Shown here: positions 16,958-25,600 of the stretch, in pieces
Numbering within the stretch: position 1 is the first letter of the stretch
How the letters are laid out: each line of letters starts with the position of its first letter
NCBI GenBank assembly: GCA_903923905.1
Contig: CAIXZH010000052.1
Location: forward strand, 80,278-144,277
Length of the DNA stretch: 64,000 nucleotides
DNA from: an uncultured Bacteroidia bacterium
GTDB taxonomy: Bacteria > Bacteroidota > Bacteroidia > Bacteroidales > Prolixibacteraceae
Direction: 5' to 3'
Translations under genes and position numbers: made by a program
Notes under the pieces: generated by a model
What the model saw: only the letters and a program-made list of their open reading frames with translations
Told to the model about the DNA's origin: nothing
Database searches by the model: none

Positions 16958-18079
16958 TCAGATTTTAATAAAAATCCGGTTTTTGTATAACCAGTAACAG
17001 ATATACCACATTCCACCCCATGCCGCAAGGCTTGTGATCATTTCGACGGTCAGATCTCCATTCCCTGAAAACAATACCTTTGTGAAGGGCACAAATATCT
17101 TGCTAACCAGATCGGCCCCGCCAAGTTCAAAAAAAAGATAAATAAATATGCAGTTCATACCCACTATGGTAAAGAACTTTGAGCCATTGGCAAACAACTT
17201 CTTCACATCAATGAGCCAGTATGAGAGGCAAAGAGCCAGGATCGCCCAGCCACCGCTCGCAAATACAAAGGAAGATGTAGCTATCTTCTTGATAATTGGG
17301 GTTATATCTAACCAATCAAGGGAGAAACCAATCAACAGCGCGGCAACACCTGCGATCAGCATAAGCTGAATTTTCTTTTTCGCCGGACGGTCGCTCATGA
17401 GAAGCTGTCCGAATAATACCCCCCAAACCGTGTGAGCTATTGTAGGAATCGCATTGAGAGACGCCCAGATACTTGGTTTGGGTACACCTTCAATCTGGAT
17501 ATTTACCCATGCTCCAAGATTATGATAAGCCTCCCAGGGGTGATTAAAGCCATCGACAGGGAAGTACCGGTAGGAAAGATCGGTCAAAAGCAGAATAGCC
17601 AGGGTGAAAATTAACTGAAAGGAGAAGCTTTTCCGCATTAACAGGAACGCTACAAGATATGTTACTGATAATTGCGCGAGTACGTCCTGAAGCCGAAAAC
17701 CGATTTGGCCGGGTCCGATACAATAGAGAGCCCATCCTAAAAACAACAGCAGCAGGGCACGTTTAATCGCGTGATGCAGGATTTGCTGATGAGTATCTCC
17801 CTTCCTTATTCTGTTCGCAACGGCAAAAGGGATGGCAACTCCGACAATAAACATAAAAAAAGGTTGAATCAGGTCCCAAAAGTGCAAGCCATGCCATTCG
17901 TGATGACTCAGCTGGGTACCAAAAAATTTGGTTATACTGCTCCCCTCAATTGAATTGATTTGGCCAAACAGCCGGGTGCTTTCCCCGATCAGCAGAAACA
18001 TGGTCACACCGCGAAAAAAGTCAATCGAAGTAACCCTTTCAGCAATTACAGGTGCCGGATCCTTTGCATTTTTATCCAT
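16958..18079 (-). CDS. NagX-like heparan-alpha-glucosaminide N-acetyltransferase family membrane protein
   Basis: The 373-residue protein has about ten hydrophobic helices. The N-terminus ERVTSIDFFRGVTMFLLIGEST is the conserved start of the COG4299/DUF5009 (NagX, HGSNAT-like) group, and HHEWHGLHFWDLIQPFFMFIVGVAIPFAVANR matches its second segment with conserved His residues. HGSNAT moves an acetyl group from acetyl-CoA across a membrane to a sugar amine. In Bacteroidota, relatives often sit beside glycan genes, and a FucP-like permease is encoded divergently 308 nt away. The substrate is not known here. The ATG at 18079 puts the first helix at a normal distance. Confidence 0.85.
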   Translation of the reverse strand: MDKNAKDPAPVIAERVTSIDFFRGVTMFLLIGESTRLFGQINSIEGSSITKFFGTQLSHHEWHGLHFWDLIQPFFMFIVGVAIPFAVANRIRKGDTHQQILHHAIKRALLLLFLGWALYCIGPGQIGFRLQDVLAQLSVTYLVAFLLMRKSFSFQLIFTLAILLLTDLSYRYFPVDGFNHPWEAYHNLGAWVNIQIEGVPKPSIWASLNAIPTIAHTVWGVLFGQLLMSDRPAKKKIQLMLIAGVAALLIGFSLDWLDITPIIKKIATSSFVFASGGWAILALCLSYWLIDVKKLFANGSKFFTIVGMNCIFIYLFFELGGADLVSKIFVPFTKVLFSGNGDLTVEMITSLAAWGGMWYICYWLYKNRIFIKI

Positions 18080-18387
18080 TCGGATTTTCGTTTAAATTTA
18101 AATATATCAGCCTGTTTCAAAGAATTTTAGAAGATATCACAACAGCCGGTTGATTTTCAGTAATTTGGAATAATGAATCCCACGCCCGGAATGATTCGGT
18201 ATGATTTGTCAATATTAGAAATAAAATCCGTAAAAATGGATTCGTGTGTCCCGGATTCTGAAAAATAAAACCTTTTAAACGGTGAAAGTTGGTAAATCTG
18301 GAATACAAATTACCCCTTGTTTTAAATTAACTGCTATTTTTACACCCTAATTTTCGTAAAGTTAGTTAACCAAATAAAAAACTACGA
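18080..18387. other. Intergenic region between divergent genes, nothing recognised
   Basis: This 308-nt A+T-rich stretch separates the divergent NagX-like and FucP-like genes and must hold both promoters. I found no clear TTTG / TAnnTTTG pair, no palindrome of note and no RNA gene. A weak TATTTTTA (18335-18342) is the nearest to a -7 box for the permease. Confidence 0.4.
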
Positions 18388-19635
18388 ATGGCCAAAAAAC
18401 ACAGTCTAACTACAAAAGAATTCCTGTTACCTTTTATTTTTATCTCTTTTCTTTTTTTCCTCTGGGGAATAGCACACGGGATGATTGACACGCTGGACAA
18501 ACATTTTCAGCAAATTATGCATTTGAAAAAATCGGAGTCAAGCCTGATTCAGTTTTCTCTATATGGAGCTTACTTCGGAATGGCCATACCTGCCGGGTTA
18601 TTTATGCGCAGATTTGGATACAAGAAAGGGATTGTTTTCGGCCTTTCCCTTTTTGCAACCGGAGCCTTCCTGATAGCCGGAACAACCTCGTTTGAATCTT
18701 TCTGGTTATTTCTTTCCTGTCTTTTTATTCTGGGATGCGGATTGGCAACCTTGGAAACAGCTGCAAATCCATATACTACCAAATTAGGGAACAAAGAGTC
18801 TGCTGCACAACGAATAAATTTCTCCCAATCATTTAATGGTTTGGCCTGGGTGATCGGACCCCTTATCGGTTTATACATTTATGGAGATCATGGTGCTGCT
18901 CCGGGTGAAAAACTTACTTCAATGATTTTGCCATTTGCCCTCATCGGTCTGGTCGTATTTATTGTTGCCTTAATTTTCCTCCGTCTTCCCCTGCCTGAAA
19001 TTTCAGAAGAGGAGATTGGTGTTGCCCATGGGATTGTTGAGTCTGAGGTTGCCGAAAAACCAACCTTTCACAAGCCGTTGATGAAGCAATCCCATTTTGT
19101 GATGGGTGTCGCGGCACAGTTCTGTTACGTAGCCGCTCAAACGGGAGTTTTTAGCTACCTGATTAATTTTGTCACCGATAAAAGCCAGACACCTCATTTT
19201 GATGTGAAAAATGGTCCCTACTTTCTCTCCATAGGATTTGCATTATTTATGATTGGACGGATGTCTGGGAGTTACATCATGAGTTATTTTAAACCAGCCA
19301 GGATATTGGCCTTATACTCAGGATTATGTATCCTGCTTTTACCTGTTGTCAGTTTAAATATGGGCTGGTATTCGGTGATTGCTCTGTACGGTGTGTTTTT
19401 CTTTATGTCCATCATGTTCCCTACAATTTTTGCACTCGGGATAAAGGATCTTGGACCACAAACCAAGAAAGCCGCATCATTCATTGTGATGGCGATAGTT
19501 GGCGGAGCCGTATTCCCTCCATTAATGGGCTATGTATCAGATCTCTATACCATGTCGATTGGCTTCTTTGTCCCAATCCCGCTGTTTGTATTTATTCTTT
19601 TTTATGCGCTGAAAGGGCATCACGTTAAAGCTTAA
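18388..19635 (+). CDS. FucP-type sugar permease (MFS)
   Basis: This 415-residue major facilitator protein belongs to the FucP (fucose/glucose/galactose:H+) group. The first helix FLLPFIFISFLFFLWGIAHGMIDTLDKHFQ carries the F-x-x-x-F-F-x-W-G motif and the acidic residues typical of the group. GAYFGMAIPAGLFMRRFGYKKGIVFGL is the A-loop motif between helices 2 and 3, and LGCGLATLETAANPY is the conserved helix-4 region. Twelve helices can be counted. The sugar cannot be decided; the NALNDxL-type substrate segment in FucP is AHGMIDTLDK here. No kinase or isomerase is adjacent. A hairpin lies about 90 nt downstream. Confidence 0.9.
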   Translation: MAKKHSLTTKEFLLPFIFISFLFFLWGIAHGMIDTLDKHFQQIMHLKKSESSLIQFSLYGAYFGMAIPAGLFMRRFGYKKGIVFGLSLFATGAFLIAGTTSFESFWLFLSCLFILGCGLATLETAANPYTTKLGNKESAAQRINFSQSFNGLAWVIGPLIGLYIYGDHGAAPGEKLTSMILPFALIGLVVFIVALIFLRLPLPEISEEEIGVAHGIVESEVAEKPTFHKPLMKQSHFVMGVAAQFCYVAAQTGVFSYLINFVTDKSQTPHFDVKNGPYFLSIGFALFMIGRMSGSYIMSYFKPARILALYSGLCILLLPVVSLNMGWYSVIALYGVFFFMSIMFPTIFALGIKDLGPQTKKAASFIVMAIVGGAVFPPLMGYVSDLYTMSIGFFVPIPLFVFILFYALKGHHVKA

Positions 19636-19727
19636 AAAGATTAATATTTAATTTCAGAAAGTCAATTGAGACAGTACATTCCTGCCTTTGCGACAGGCTG
19701 GTAAATGCAATATAAAATCACAAATTC

Positions 19728-19770
19728 TAAAGGCTGCAATTTGCTTACAACAGGCATTTTGCAGCCTTTA
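19728..19770. terminator. Hairpin terminator after the FucP-like gene
   Basis: TAAAGGCTGCAA (19728-19739) pairs perfectly with TTGCAGCCTTTA (19759-19770), leaving a 19-nt loop. It lies 93 nt after the permease stop and before tcdA. There is no long T run, so termination efficiency is uncertain. Confidence 0.5.
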
Positions 19771-19835
19771 AAAACTTCGGAATAATACCGGGAAATGATC
19801 ATTCCGGAAAATCATAAACTCTAATAATTTTATAA

Positions 19836-20639
19836 ATGAGGACAAAAAAAGGGATATTTCAGCGTACTGAGCTCTTGTTCGGCAAGGAAAAAATGGACGA
19901 GATTGCAGGTAAGAAGGTGATTATCCTTGGAATTGGGGGAGTAGGCAGCTGGTGTGCTGAAAGTCTTATAAGATCAGGCATTCATTTCCTGACTATCGTT
20001 GACTCGGACAGGGTTTGCATTACCAATATCAACAGGCAGCTTCATGCAACGATGAATACTGTTGGAGAGGTTAAAACCGAGGCCTTAAAAAAGCGTCTGC
20101 TCGAAATCAACCCGGATGCGGAGATCACCACCATCCAGAAGATCTACAGCAAAGTTAATCATGAAGAGTTTAACCTTGAATCGTATGATTATATTATTGA
20201 TGCCATAGACAGCCTTGGGAATAAGGTACATCTGATCAGGATGGCAACCAGGTGCAACGGCGTCCTCTTTTCGTCGATGGGAGCTTCCCTTAAAATTGAT
20301 CCTACACAAATACGGGTTGCCGAATTCTGGAAGGTTCAGGGATGCCCGTTCGGATCGAAAATCAGGAAATATATTCGAAAAGGGGATCTCCCGGCAAAAC
20401 CATTCCTGTGTGTCTACAGTGAAGAGGTTCTTGAAAACCGGGGAACCGGTGCCTCGTGTGGAACGGCTCAATGCCTTTGTCCCAAAATTAAAAGCGGCGT
20501 AGGTGATCCTGAATTGGACGACCATGAATGGTGCAGTCAAAAGGCCGTGATCAACGGAACGATCGCCCATATCACTGCAATTTATGGATTTACGCTGGCT
20601 GGTCTGGTTATGCAGGATATCTATCGCCAAACAATCTGA
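19836..20639 (+). CDS. tcdA: tRNA threonylcarbamoyladenosine dehydratase
   Basis: The 267-residue protein is a ThiF/E1-like enzyme. GIGGVGSWCAESLIRSGI binds ATP, DSDRVCITNINRQLHA carries the conserved Asp and the Arg-Gln pair, and SMGASLKIDPTQIRVAEFWK matches the DPTQIxV segment of E. coli TcdA (CsdL). The enzyme cyclises t6A37 of ANN-decoding tRNAs into ct6A using ATP. The C-terminal part with several Cys (GASCGTAQCLCP) differs from the E. coli sequence but is where the family is variable. The DsbA-like gene follows 36 nt downstream, perhaps co-transcribed. Confidence 0.92.
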   Translation: MRTKKGIFQRTELLFGKEKMDEIAGKKVIILGIGGVGSWCAESLIRSGIHFLTIVDSDRVCITNINRQLHATMNTVGEVKTEALKKRLLEINPDAEITTIQKIYSKVNHEEFNLESYDYIIDAIDSLGNKVHLIRMATRCNGVLFSSMGASLKIDPTQIRVAEFWKVQGCPFGSKIRKYIRKGDLPAKPFLCVYSEEVLENRGTGASCGTAQCLCPKIKSGVGDPELDDHEWCSQKAVINGTIAHITAIYGFTLAGLVMQDIYRQTI

Positions 20640-20675
20640 ACCCGTTAATTGTTAGTTTGAAAAAGAGAAATTGAC

Positions 20676-21425
20676 ATGGAGGCATTTAATAAAGATAATC
20701 TGGTGATGGCTGAACTGCCAAAAATGAAGGTTGAAGTTTGGAGCGATATTATGTGTCCCTTTTGTTACATCGGAAAGCGAAATTACGAAACAGCACTGAA
20801 ACAATTTACCGGCAGAAGTCAGGTCGAAATTGAGTGGCACAGCTTCCAGCTGGATCCGAACATTCCCGCTTCCTCTGATAAAAAGGTAACGGTCTATCAA
20901 TATTTAGCCGATAAAAAAGGGATGACTTACGAACAATCGGTAAATATGCACAAAGGGCTCATCCAAACTGCCAAAGAGGCCGGACTTACCTATAATTTTG
21001 AAAATGCGATCGTAGCCAATTCGTTCGATGCGCATAAAATGATTCAACTGGCAAAGGAGAAAGGGTTTGGAGACCAGGTTGAGGAGCGCCTCTTCCTTGC
21101 CTACTTTACCGAAGGAAAAGACTTTGGCAAACTTGAAACCCTGGTCGGATTAGGTACAGACATTGGATTAACCGAAGAAGAAATTATAGCCGCAATTCAA
21201 AGTGACGAGTACGCATATAAGGTCAGACTCGACATCCAGGAGGCTCAGAATATTGGCGTCCGGGGAGTTCCCTTCTTCGTATTTAACCGGAAATATGCCA
21301 TATCGGGGGCACAGCCACCCGGGTTCTTTTTACAGACACTTGAACAATCCTTTAAGGAATGGTGTATCAATAATCCTGATCATCACACCTCCGGTCCAAT
21401 CTTCAAACCGGCTACAAATCATTAA
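20676..21425 (+). CDS. DsbA family (FrnE-like) oxidoreductase
   Basis: The 249-residue thioredoxin-fold protein has the active site C27-P-F-C30 in WSDIMCPFCYIGKRNYE and a helical insertion (about 70-170) like that of 2-hydroxychromene-2-carboxylate isomerase/FrnE. The cis-Pro loop is GVRGVPFFVFNRKYAISGAQPP. There is no signal peptide, so it is a cytoplasmic disulfide oxidoreductase/isomerase-like protein. The ATG at 20676 is used; ATGs at 20706 and 20724 would also keep the domain. Its 3' end overlaps the 3' end of the convergent unknown gene by 14 bp. Confidence 0.92.
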   Translation: MEAFNKDNLVMAELPKMKVEVWSDIMCPFCYIGKRNYETALKQFTGRSQVEIEWHSFQLDPNIPASSDKKVTVYQYLADKKGMTYEQSVNMHKGLIQTAKEAGLTYNFENAIVANSFDAHKMIQLAKEKGFGDQVEERLFLAYFTEGKDFGKLETLVGLGTDIGLTEEEIIAAIQSDEYAYKVRLDIQEAQNIGVRGVPFFVFNRKYAISGAQPPGFFLQTLEQSFKEWCINNPDHHTSGPIFKPATNH

Positions 21426-22494
21426 TTACGCGCCCCAGCATCATTGCCAGGATATCGGCACTACCCGAAACCCGGAGTATCGGACTCTTTCCCGTATCTT
21501 TTTCAATCCCCACCCCGTCGCTGTAAGGGGTGACAGACAATACTTTGCTGAGCAGTATATTTGAATTCTTTTTGTTCCCGGTAAATATGATCCGTTTATT
21601 GGTGATATAGAGCGTCCCATTGTCTATCTCCTGAAGTTGCTCAGAGGTTATCCGTTGTACCCCTACACTTCCGGCCCTGTAATAAACCCCCTTCATTATT
21701 TTTATCCGGAGCGCAGGCCCTCCGTAATTAATCCGCTGTTTCACTGTGCGATTCTCAAGCCAGACAGCTTCCGTGATAAAATAACATTGTTCACTCTTTG
21801 GTAAATTAATGTTGACCACCAGAACCGGAAGCTCCCCCTTTTCAATCAACCAGTAATGCTTGAATTTTTCGAGCTGCTGTTTCGTCGCATCATCAAACTG
21901 AACTGTCACATTCAGGTTTCTGGCAATCTGGGTAAATTCACTCCACTCCTCGGGCGACACTCTTCTGTCGGCAACGATCTTCTTCAGCTGCATATCCATG
22001 AAATGATTACGGCTCTCGTCCGATATTTTTCGGGCAATTTCTTCGGGCAGTCTTATGTTTTGCTGAAGCGAATCAATGAGATCCTCCGTTGATTTTTCAA
22101 GCTTGCCGCCACTGATGGCCGCCTCGTATGATTTCCGGTAAATATCCGAGACCAGCTTGTTATGAAGTTCTGTAACCTCATTATCAGACAAGGCTAAAAG
22201 ATGTTTGAGCGAATTTAGCGCGTTAAGTTCATCCTCTGAAAGGTTATTATCCGACAGGCACCGCTGTAAATAACGGTGATAAAGACCCATTAACCGGGAG
22301 TTGAATTTTCGGTGAAGATTGACTTTATACCTGGCCGCAATCACCTCAATTTCATCAACTTCAATAGTGTCCAGCGGCCTGCTTCCCAGCAGATTATTAA
22401 TCTCAATAATCGCGTTCTCTTTCGGAGTTATTTTGAACAACCTCTGAAAGAAATTAGGCTTTTTTAATGGGGTGATCGGGTACAGATTGTCCAT
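21412..22494 (-). CDS. Unknown protein with C-terminal bacterial PH/GRAM-like domain
   Basis: I do not recognise the whole protein. The ATG at 22494 gives 360 residues (MDNLYPITPLKKPNFF); a further ATG at 22542 would add 16. The first 200 residues are predicted largely helical and charged, with repeats of a T-x-x-L-x-x-L pattern. The C-terminus has VYYRAGSVGVQRITSEQLQEIDNGTLYITNKRIIFTGN followed by SKVLSVTPYSDGVGIEKD. That is the pattern of bacterial PH-like (GRAM-type) domains with the L-x-x-T-N-x-R-x-x-F-x-G motif. It has no signal peptide or membrane helix. Tail-to-tail overlap with the DsbA gene is 14 bp. A cytosolic or membrane-surface binding role is inference. Confidence 0.75.
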   Translation of the reverse strand: MDNLYPITPLKKPNFFQRLFKITPKENAIIEINNLLGSRPLDTIEVDEIEVIAARYKVNLHRKFNSRLMGLYHRYLQRCLSDNNLSEDELNALNSLKHLLALSDNEVTELHNKLVSDIYRKSYEAAISGGKLEKSTEDLIDSLQQNIRLPEEIARKISDESRNHFMDMQLKKIVADRRVSPEEWSEFTQIARNLNVTVQFDDATKQQLEKFKHYWLIEKGELPVLVVNINLPKSEQCYFITEAVWLENRTVKQRINYGGPALRIKIMKGVYYRAGSVGVQRITSEQLQEIDNGTLYITNKRIIFTGNKKNSNILLSKVLSVTPYSDGVGIEKDTGKSPILRVSGSADILAMMLGRVINDL

Positions 22495-22629
22495 GGCTAA
22501 TTTTTTAAGGCAGGTTTTCGATTGCAAAGATATAAAAATCAACCCGCGGGAATGCAGGCTAACCCTGTTTAATGGTTTTAAGTAATTTGGATTCCTTTAT
22601 TAGAAATTTTTATTTTTCTTTCAAAATAA

Positions 22630-22685
22630 TTTGGAAATCTGAATCAAATAGTTTTATATTTGTACTGTATTAGTTATGTAGTACA
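22630..22685 (+). promoter_or_regulatory. Promoter and probable YtrA-type operator of the 22.7-25.4 kb operon
   Basis: TTTG (22630-22633) and TATATTTG (22655-22662) are separated by 21 nt and form a consensus Bacteroidota promoter. Overlapping the -7 box and start site is an inverted repeat TGTACT (22661-22666), 13-nt spacer, AGTACA (22680-22685). The 6-13-6 geometry is the one I recall for operators of YtrA, the GntR subfamily to which the regulator of this operon belongs. Its placement over the promoter suggests autorepression. Confidence 0.65.
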
Positions 22686-22708
22686 CTAAAACATTAAAAC
22701 TGCAATAT

Positions 22709-23521
22709 ATGATTCAGATTAAAGACCTTCATTTTGCTTATCCACGGCAACAGGCGCTTTTCAACAGCCTCACCGCAGATCTCAGGGCCGGCAGTATTAC
22801 CGGACTACTGGGAAAGAATGGCGCCGGGAAAACGAGCCTGCTTAAACTCCTTACAGGACTTCTTCACCCGGTGTCGGGTGAACTCTCGGTGATGAGCCAC
22901 GCTCCCCGAAAACGGGAAGTTTCGTTTTTGAACGATGTTTTTATGGTACCCGAGGAATTTTATTTTCCCACAATCTCCATCCTCGATTACCTGAAGGCCT
23001 ACACCCCGTTTTATCCCAGGTTTGACCTTGAGCTTTTGGATCGGATCCTTGTCGAATTTGAACTGGGAAAGGAACGAAATTTACAACGTCTCTCCCACGG
23101 GCAGAAGAAGAAATTTCTGATTGCCTTTGCCCTTGCAACCCGATGCCGGCTTCTCGTACTGGATGAACCTACCAATGGTCTGGACATTCCGTCAAAGGCG
23201 CTGTTTCGAAAAATCATCGCAGGTTATCTTGATGAAGACCAATTGGTTATAATTTCTACCCATCAGGTTAAAGACGTTGAAAATCTGATCGATAAAATTA
23301 TCATTCTCGATAATGGAGAAATAATATTTCAGCATACCATCGAGGAAATTTCCCAAAAGGTGTGTTTCGTTTCAGGAACCTCAAAGGATGTTGAAGGGGC
23401 AATTTACTGTGAGGCAATACCCGGCGGTTTCCGGTTAATGATGCCCAATGGACATGCCGAGACGGAAGTCGATATCGAATTACTTTTTAACGCCATTACC
23501 AACGGATATAAAATCGGATAA
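22709..23521 (+). CDS. ABC transporter ATP-binding protein (YtrB-like)
   Basis: The ATPase of 270 residues has Walker A GKNGAGKT at residues 35-42, the signature LSHGQKKK from L128 (His in place of the first Gly), Walker B LLVLDEPTNGLD and the switch His in IISTHQVKD. The C-terminal 60 residues form a small extra domain. The combination of an ATPase, a membrane protein and a YtrA-type GntR regulator in one operon resembles the ytr operon of Firmicutes, linked there to cell-envelope antibiotics. The stop is 4 nt before the permease start. The substrate is unknown. Confidence 0.92.
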   Translation: MIQIKDLHFAYPRQQALFNSLTADLRAGSITGLLGKNGAGKTSLLKLLTGLLHPVSGELSVMSHAPRKREVSFLNDVFMVPEEFYFPTISILDYLKAYTPFYPRFDLELLDRILVEFELGKERNLQRLSHGQKKKFLIAFALATRCRLLVLDEPTNGLDIPSKALFRKIIAGYLDEDQLVIISTHQVKDVENLIDKIIILDNGEIIFQHTIEEISQKVCFVSGTSKDVEGAIYCEAIPGGFRLMMPNGHAETEVDIELLFNAITNGYKIG

Positions 23522-23525
23522 AGCT

Positions 23526-24320
23526 ATGCAAACAAATAATTCATTTTCATTTCACCGGTTGGTGTTATTGTTCAAGCGATCGCTGATTATAAATAAAAAG
23601 CGTTTTGCAATCGCCATTTCAGCCTTTTCGGGAATTCTGTTTATCACTCTGGTCTGGGCTCAGGCATCTGTAAATTTCAGTAATTGGGGAGAGCATGCCT
23701 ACCTGAGTACCTTTGTTTCAGTATTCCTTTCATTGGGAATATCCTATGCCGCTTTCTCGTTTCCGGCATTCCGCTCGAAAGAAAAGAGTATGACCTACCT
23801 GATGTTACCGGCATCGGCAGCTGAAAAATTTGTTTTTGAACTGCTCTCCCGGATAGTGGCTTTTATCATCCTGATGCCCTTACTCTTCTGGGTTATTGCC
23901 AATCTCGAAGGGGCGCTGGTTCATCACTATTATCCCGAATTGATCAACTATCAGTTATCATTTGGAAAATCGTTGACCGAGGCTACCAAAGATCATGAAT
24001 TTAATCAGGTTATATTTCTTATCATTCAGATGGTTCTCTTCGGATTTATTGCAGCATTTACCGGAGCAAGCCATTTTTCAAAATCACCGCTGTTTAAAAC
24101 TTTGCTTACCTTTTCGATCATTGTCATCAGCTATATTTTGTTTTCCCTGTTTTTAGTTAAAGCTTTTGACCTGCTCCAGGGATTATCTGCGGGAAACAAA
24201 GGCATGCATTTCAGAGGTAACACGGATATGGTAATCATAGTGTTTAAAATCGGATTTACGCTGACTAATTTGGTTCTATTGGCAATTGCCTGGTTCAGTT
24301 TAAAAGAGAAGGAGGCCTGA
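23526..24320 (+). CDS. ABC transporter membrane protein of the YtrA-regulated operon
   Basis: Starting from the ATG at 23526, just 4 nt after the ATPase stop, the product has 264 residues; an upstream in-frame ATG at 23448 would overlap the ATPase gene by 74 nt and is less likely. Six hydrophobic helices are visible (for example FAIAISAFSGILFITLVWAQA, TFVSVFLSLGISYAAFSF, LFGFIAAFTGASHF, LLTFSIIVISYILFSLFLV). The motif SKEKSMTYLMLPASAAEKFVFELLSR after helix 2 is frequent in ABC-2 type permeases of Bacteroidota. It should form the membrane part for the preceding ATPase. Confidence 0.85.
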   Translation: MQTNNSFSFHRLVLLFKRSLIINKKRFAIAISAFSGILFITLVWAQASVNFSNWGEHAYLSTFVSVFLSLGISYAAFSFPAFRSKEKSMTYLMLPASAAEKFVFELLSRIVAFIILMPLLFWVIANLEGALVHHYYPELINYQLSFGKSLTEATKDHEFNQVIFLIIQMVLFGFIAAFTGASHFSKSPLFKTLLTFSIIVISYILFSLFLVKAFDLLQGLSAGNKGMHFRGNTDMVIIVFKIGFTLTNLVLLAIAWFSLKEKEA

Positions 24321-24322
24321 TT

Positions 24323-24703
24323 ATGGAATTTAAAAATACCAAAGGAATCTTTCTCCAGATAGCCGACAACATCTCGGAGAAAGTGATGGAGGGGAAATAT
24401 CCCCCGGGAGAGAAGATCCCGTCTGTCCGTGATCTGGCCACCGAGATGGGAGTAAATCCCAATACCGTAATGCGTACCTACAGCGAATTGCAGAGCCGGG
24501 GAATCATCGACAACAAACGGGGAGTAGGATATTATGTGAGCAATGAAGCAATCGGTATCATCCGTCAGTGGAAACGGCAGGAGTTCTTCGAAACCGATCT
24601 CCCATTGATCGTGAAACAGACCCGGATCCTGGATATCTCTTTCGAAGATCTAAAACCCTATTTCGAATCTATACTAAATTCAAATCCTCATGAAAACCAG
24701 TAA
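24323..24703 (+). CDS. GntR family regulator, YtrA subfamily
   Basis: The 126-residue protein has a winged helix (residues 8-75: GIFLQIADNISEKVMEGKYPPGEKIPSVRDLATEMGVNPNTVMRTYSELQSRGIIDNKRGVGYYV) and only a short helical tail for dimerisation. That length and lack of an effector domain define the YtrA group. It probably represses its own operon through the inverted repeat at 22661-22685. Start is 2 nt after the permease stop, and its 3' end overlaps the next gene by 14 nt, which shows strong operon coupling. Confidence 0.93.
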   Translation: MEFKNTKGIFLQIADNISEKVMEGKYPPGEKIPSVRDLATEMGVNPNTVMRTYSELQSRGIIDNKRGVGYYVSNEAIGIIRQWKRQEFFETDLPLIVKQTRILDISFEDLKPYFESILNSNPHENQ

Positions 24704-25385
24704 AATTATATTTGTTTCCCTTCTAAGTACCATCGCTGTTGTAATTCTTGCTTTTTTTATTGATGTGCGTATCTTAGGCCGCCGGGATAATGGAAGCGGG
24801 TCCGATTTCAACATAAAAAAGCATGAGCTAAAGTTTTTTAAAGTGCTTTACATCTCCAAAAGCATGAATGTTACACTGGTTAAAAACGACTCTACCTTTC
24901 TGGAAGTCAACAGTATGAAGGATTCCATAGCGCCAAAGGTGAATTTTTCATTGAGGGAGGATACTTTGCGGATTTCGGACTTTGAGAAGACAAACCACCA
25001 TAATGTTTCGATCAGGATTTATACCGGAGATTCATTACGAAGGATTCTTTTGAAAAATGCTGATTTAGCTGTTGAACACTCTAACTTTGGAGCACTTTCA
25101 CTGGATATGAGTCAAAGTTCAATCTGGTTTAACGAGGATGACAAGATTAAATCCCATATCCGACAGTTAAGTATAGTGGCAAATGACCATTCTCATATAA
25201 ACACCAATTCATTTTATGCCGATTCAATCAATATTGTGCTTCGTAATTCGGAAGCGAATCTCGAAACTATTTCGAAGAAGCTGACTGGCTCTTTATCTGA
25301 TAGTTCCAGGATTCAGGCCAGGCAGCCTCAGGAGATTTGGCTTAAAAAGGATGGTACGAGCAAGATCAATATTAATGATTATTGA
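24690..25385 (+). CDS. DUF2807-like secreted or anchored adhesin-head protein
   Basis: The 231-residue protein has an N-terminal hydrophobic segment (KIIFVSLLSTIAVVILAFFI, residues 4-24), then a beta-rich region (about 45-225). Typical parts are FKVLYISKSMNVTLVKNDSTFLEVNS, NVSIRIYTGDSLRRILLKNADLAVEH and LTGSLSDSSRIQA. This is the right-handed repeat pattern of DUF2807 (putative auto-transporter adhesin head, GIN domain), here somewhat diverged. The start codon overlaps the GntR gene by 14 nt. A role in the envelope, perhaps tied to the stress that the ABC operon answers, is inference. Confidence 0.65.
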   Translation: MKTSKIIFVSLLSTIAVVILAFFIDVRILGRRDNGSGSDFNIKKHELKFFKVLYISKSMNVTLVKNDSTFLEVNSMKDSIAPKVNFSLREDTLRISDFEKTNHHNVSIRIYTGDSLRRILLKNADLAVEHSNFGALSLDMSQSSIWFNEDDKIKSHIRQLSIVANDHSHINTNSFYADSINIVLRNSEANLETISKKLTGSLSDSSRIQARQPQEIWLKKDGTSKININDY

Positions 25386-25408
25386 TACTAGAACGGCAGG
25401 TCATATTC

Positions 25409-25481
25409 TACCACAGAGACATGGAGAAACGGAGGTTCACGGAGTAAATTTTTCTCTGTGGATCTCTGTGCCTCCGTGGTA
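25409..25481. repeat. Imperfect intergenic inverted repeat, cacagagacatggag type
   Basis: Between the DUF2807-like gene and the next ABC operon lies a purine-rich sequence beginning TACCACAGAGACATGGAG and a complementary pyrimidine-rich sequence ending CCTCCGTGGTA. The outer arms TACCAC/GTGGTA match, and CCACAGAG (25411-25418) also pairs exactly with CTCTGTGG (25454-25461). This type of degenerate 'cacagag' repeat is widespread between genes of several phyla. It might serve as a terminator; no T run follows. Confidence 0.6.
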
Positions 25482-25600
25482 ATTTTTTTGATAAAAATTT
25501 ATCATATCTTTATACAAACTAATTAAACCTTTTCACCGCGGGGAAGTCAAAAGTGTATTCAAAAATCAAATTCATACTCAACCACTAATACCCTTAAAGA

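Noticed and set aside
18117..18308. 63-codon minus-strand frame in the NagX/FucP gap
   Set aside because: No recognisable domain, no promoter box, and it fills a divergent promoter region; treated as chance.
20085..20630. 181-codon minus-strand frame inside tcdA
   Set aside because: Antisense shadow of a well-supported gene.
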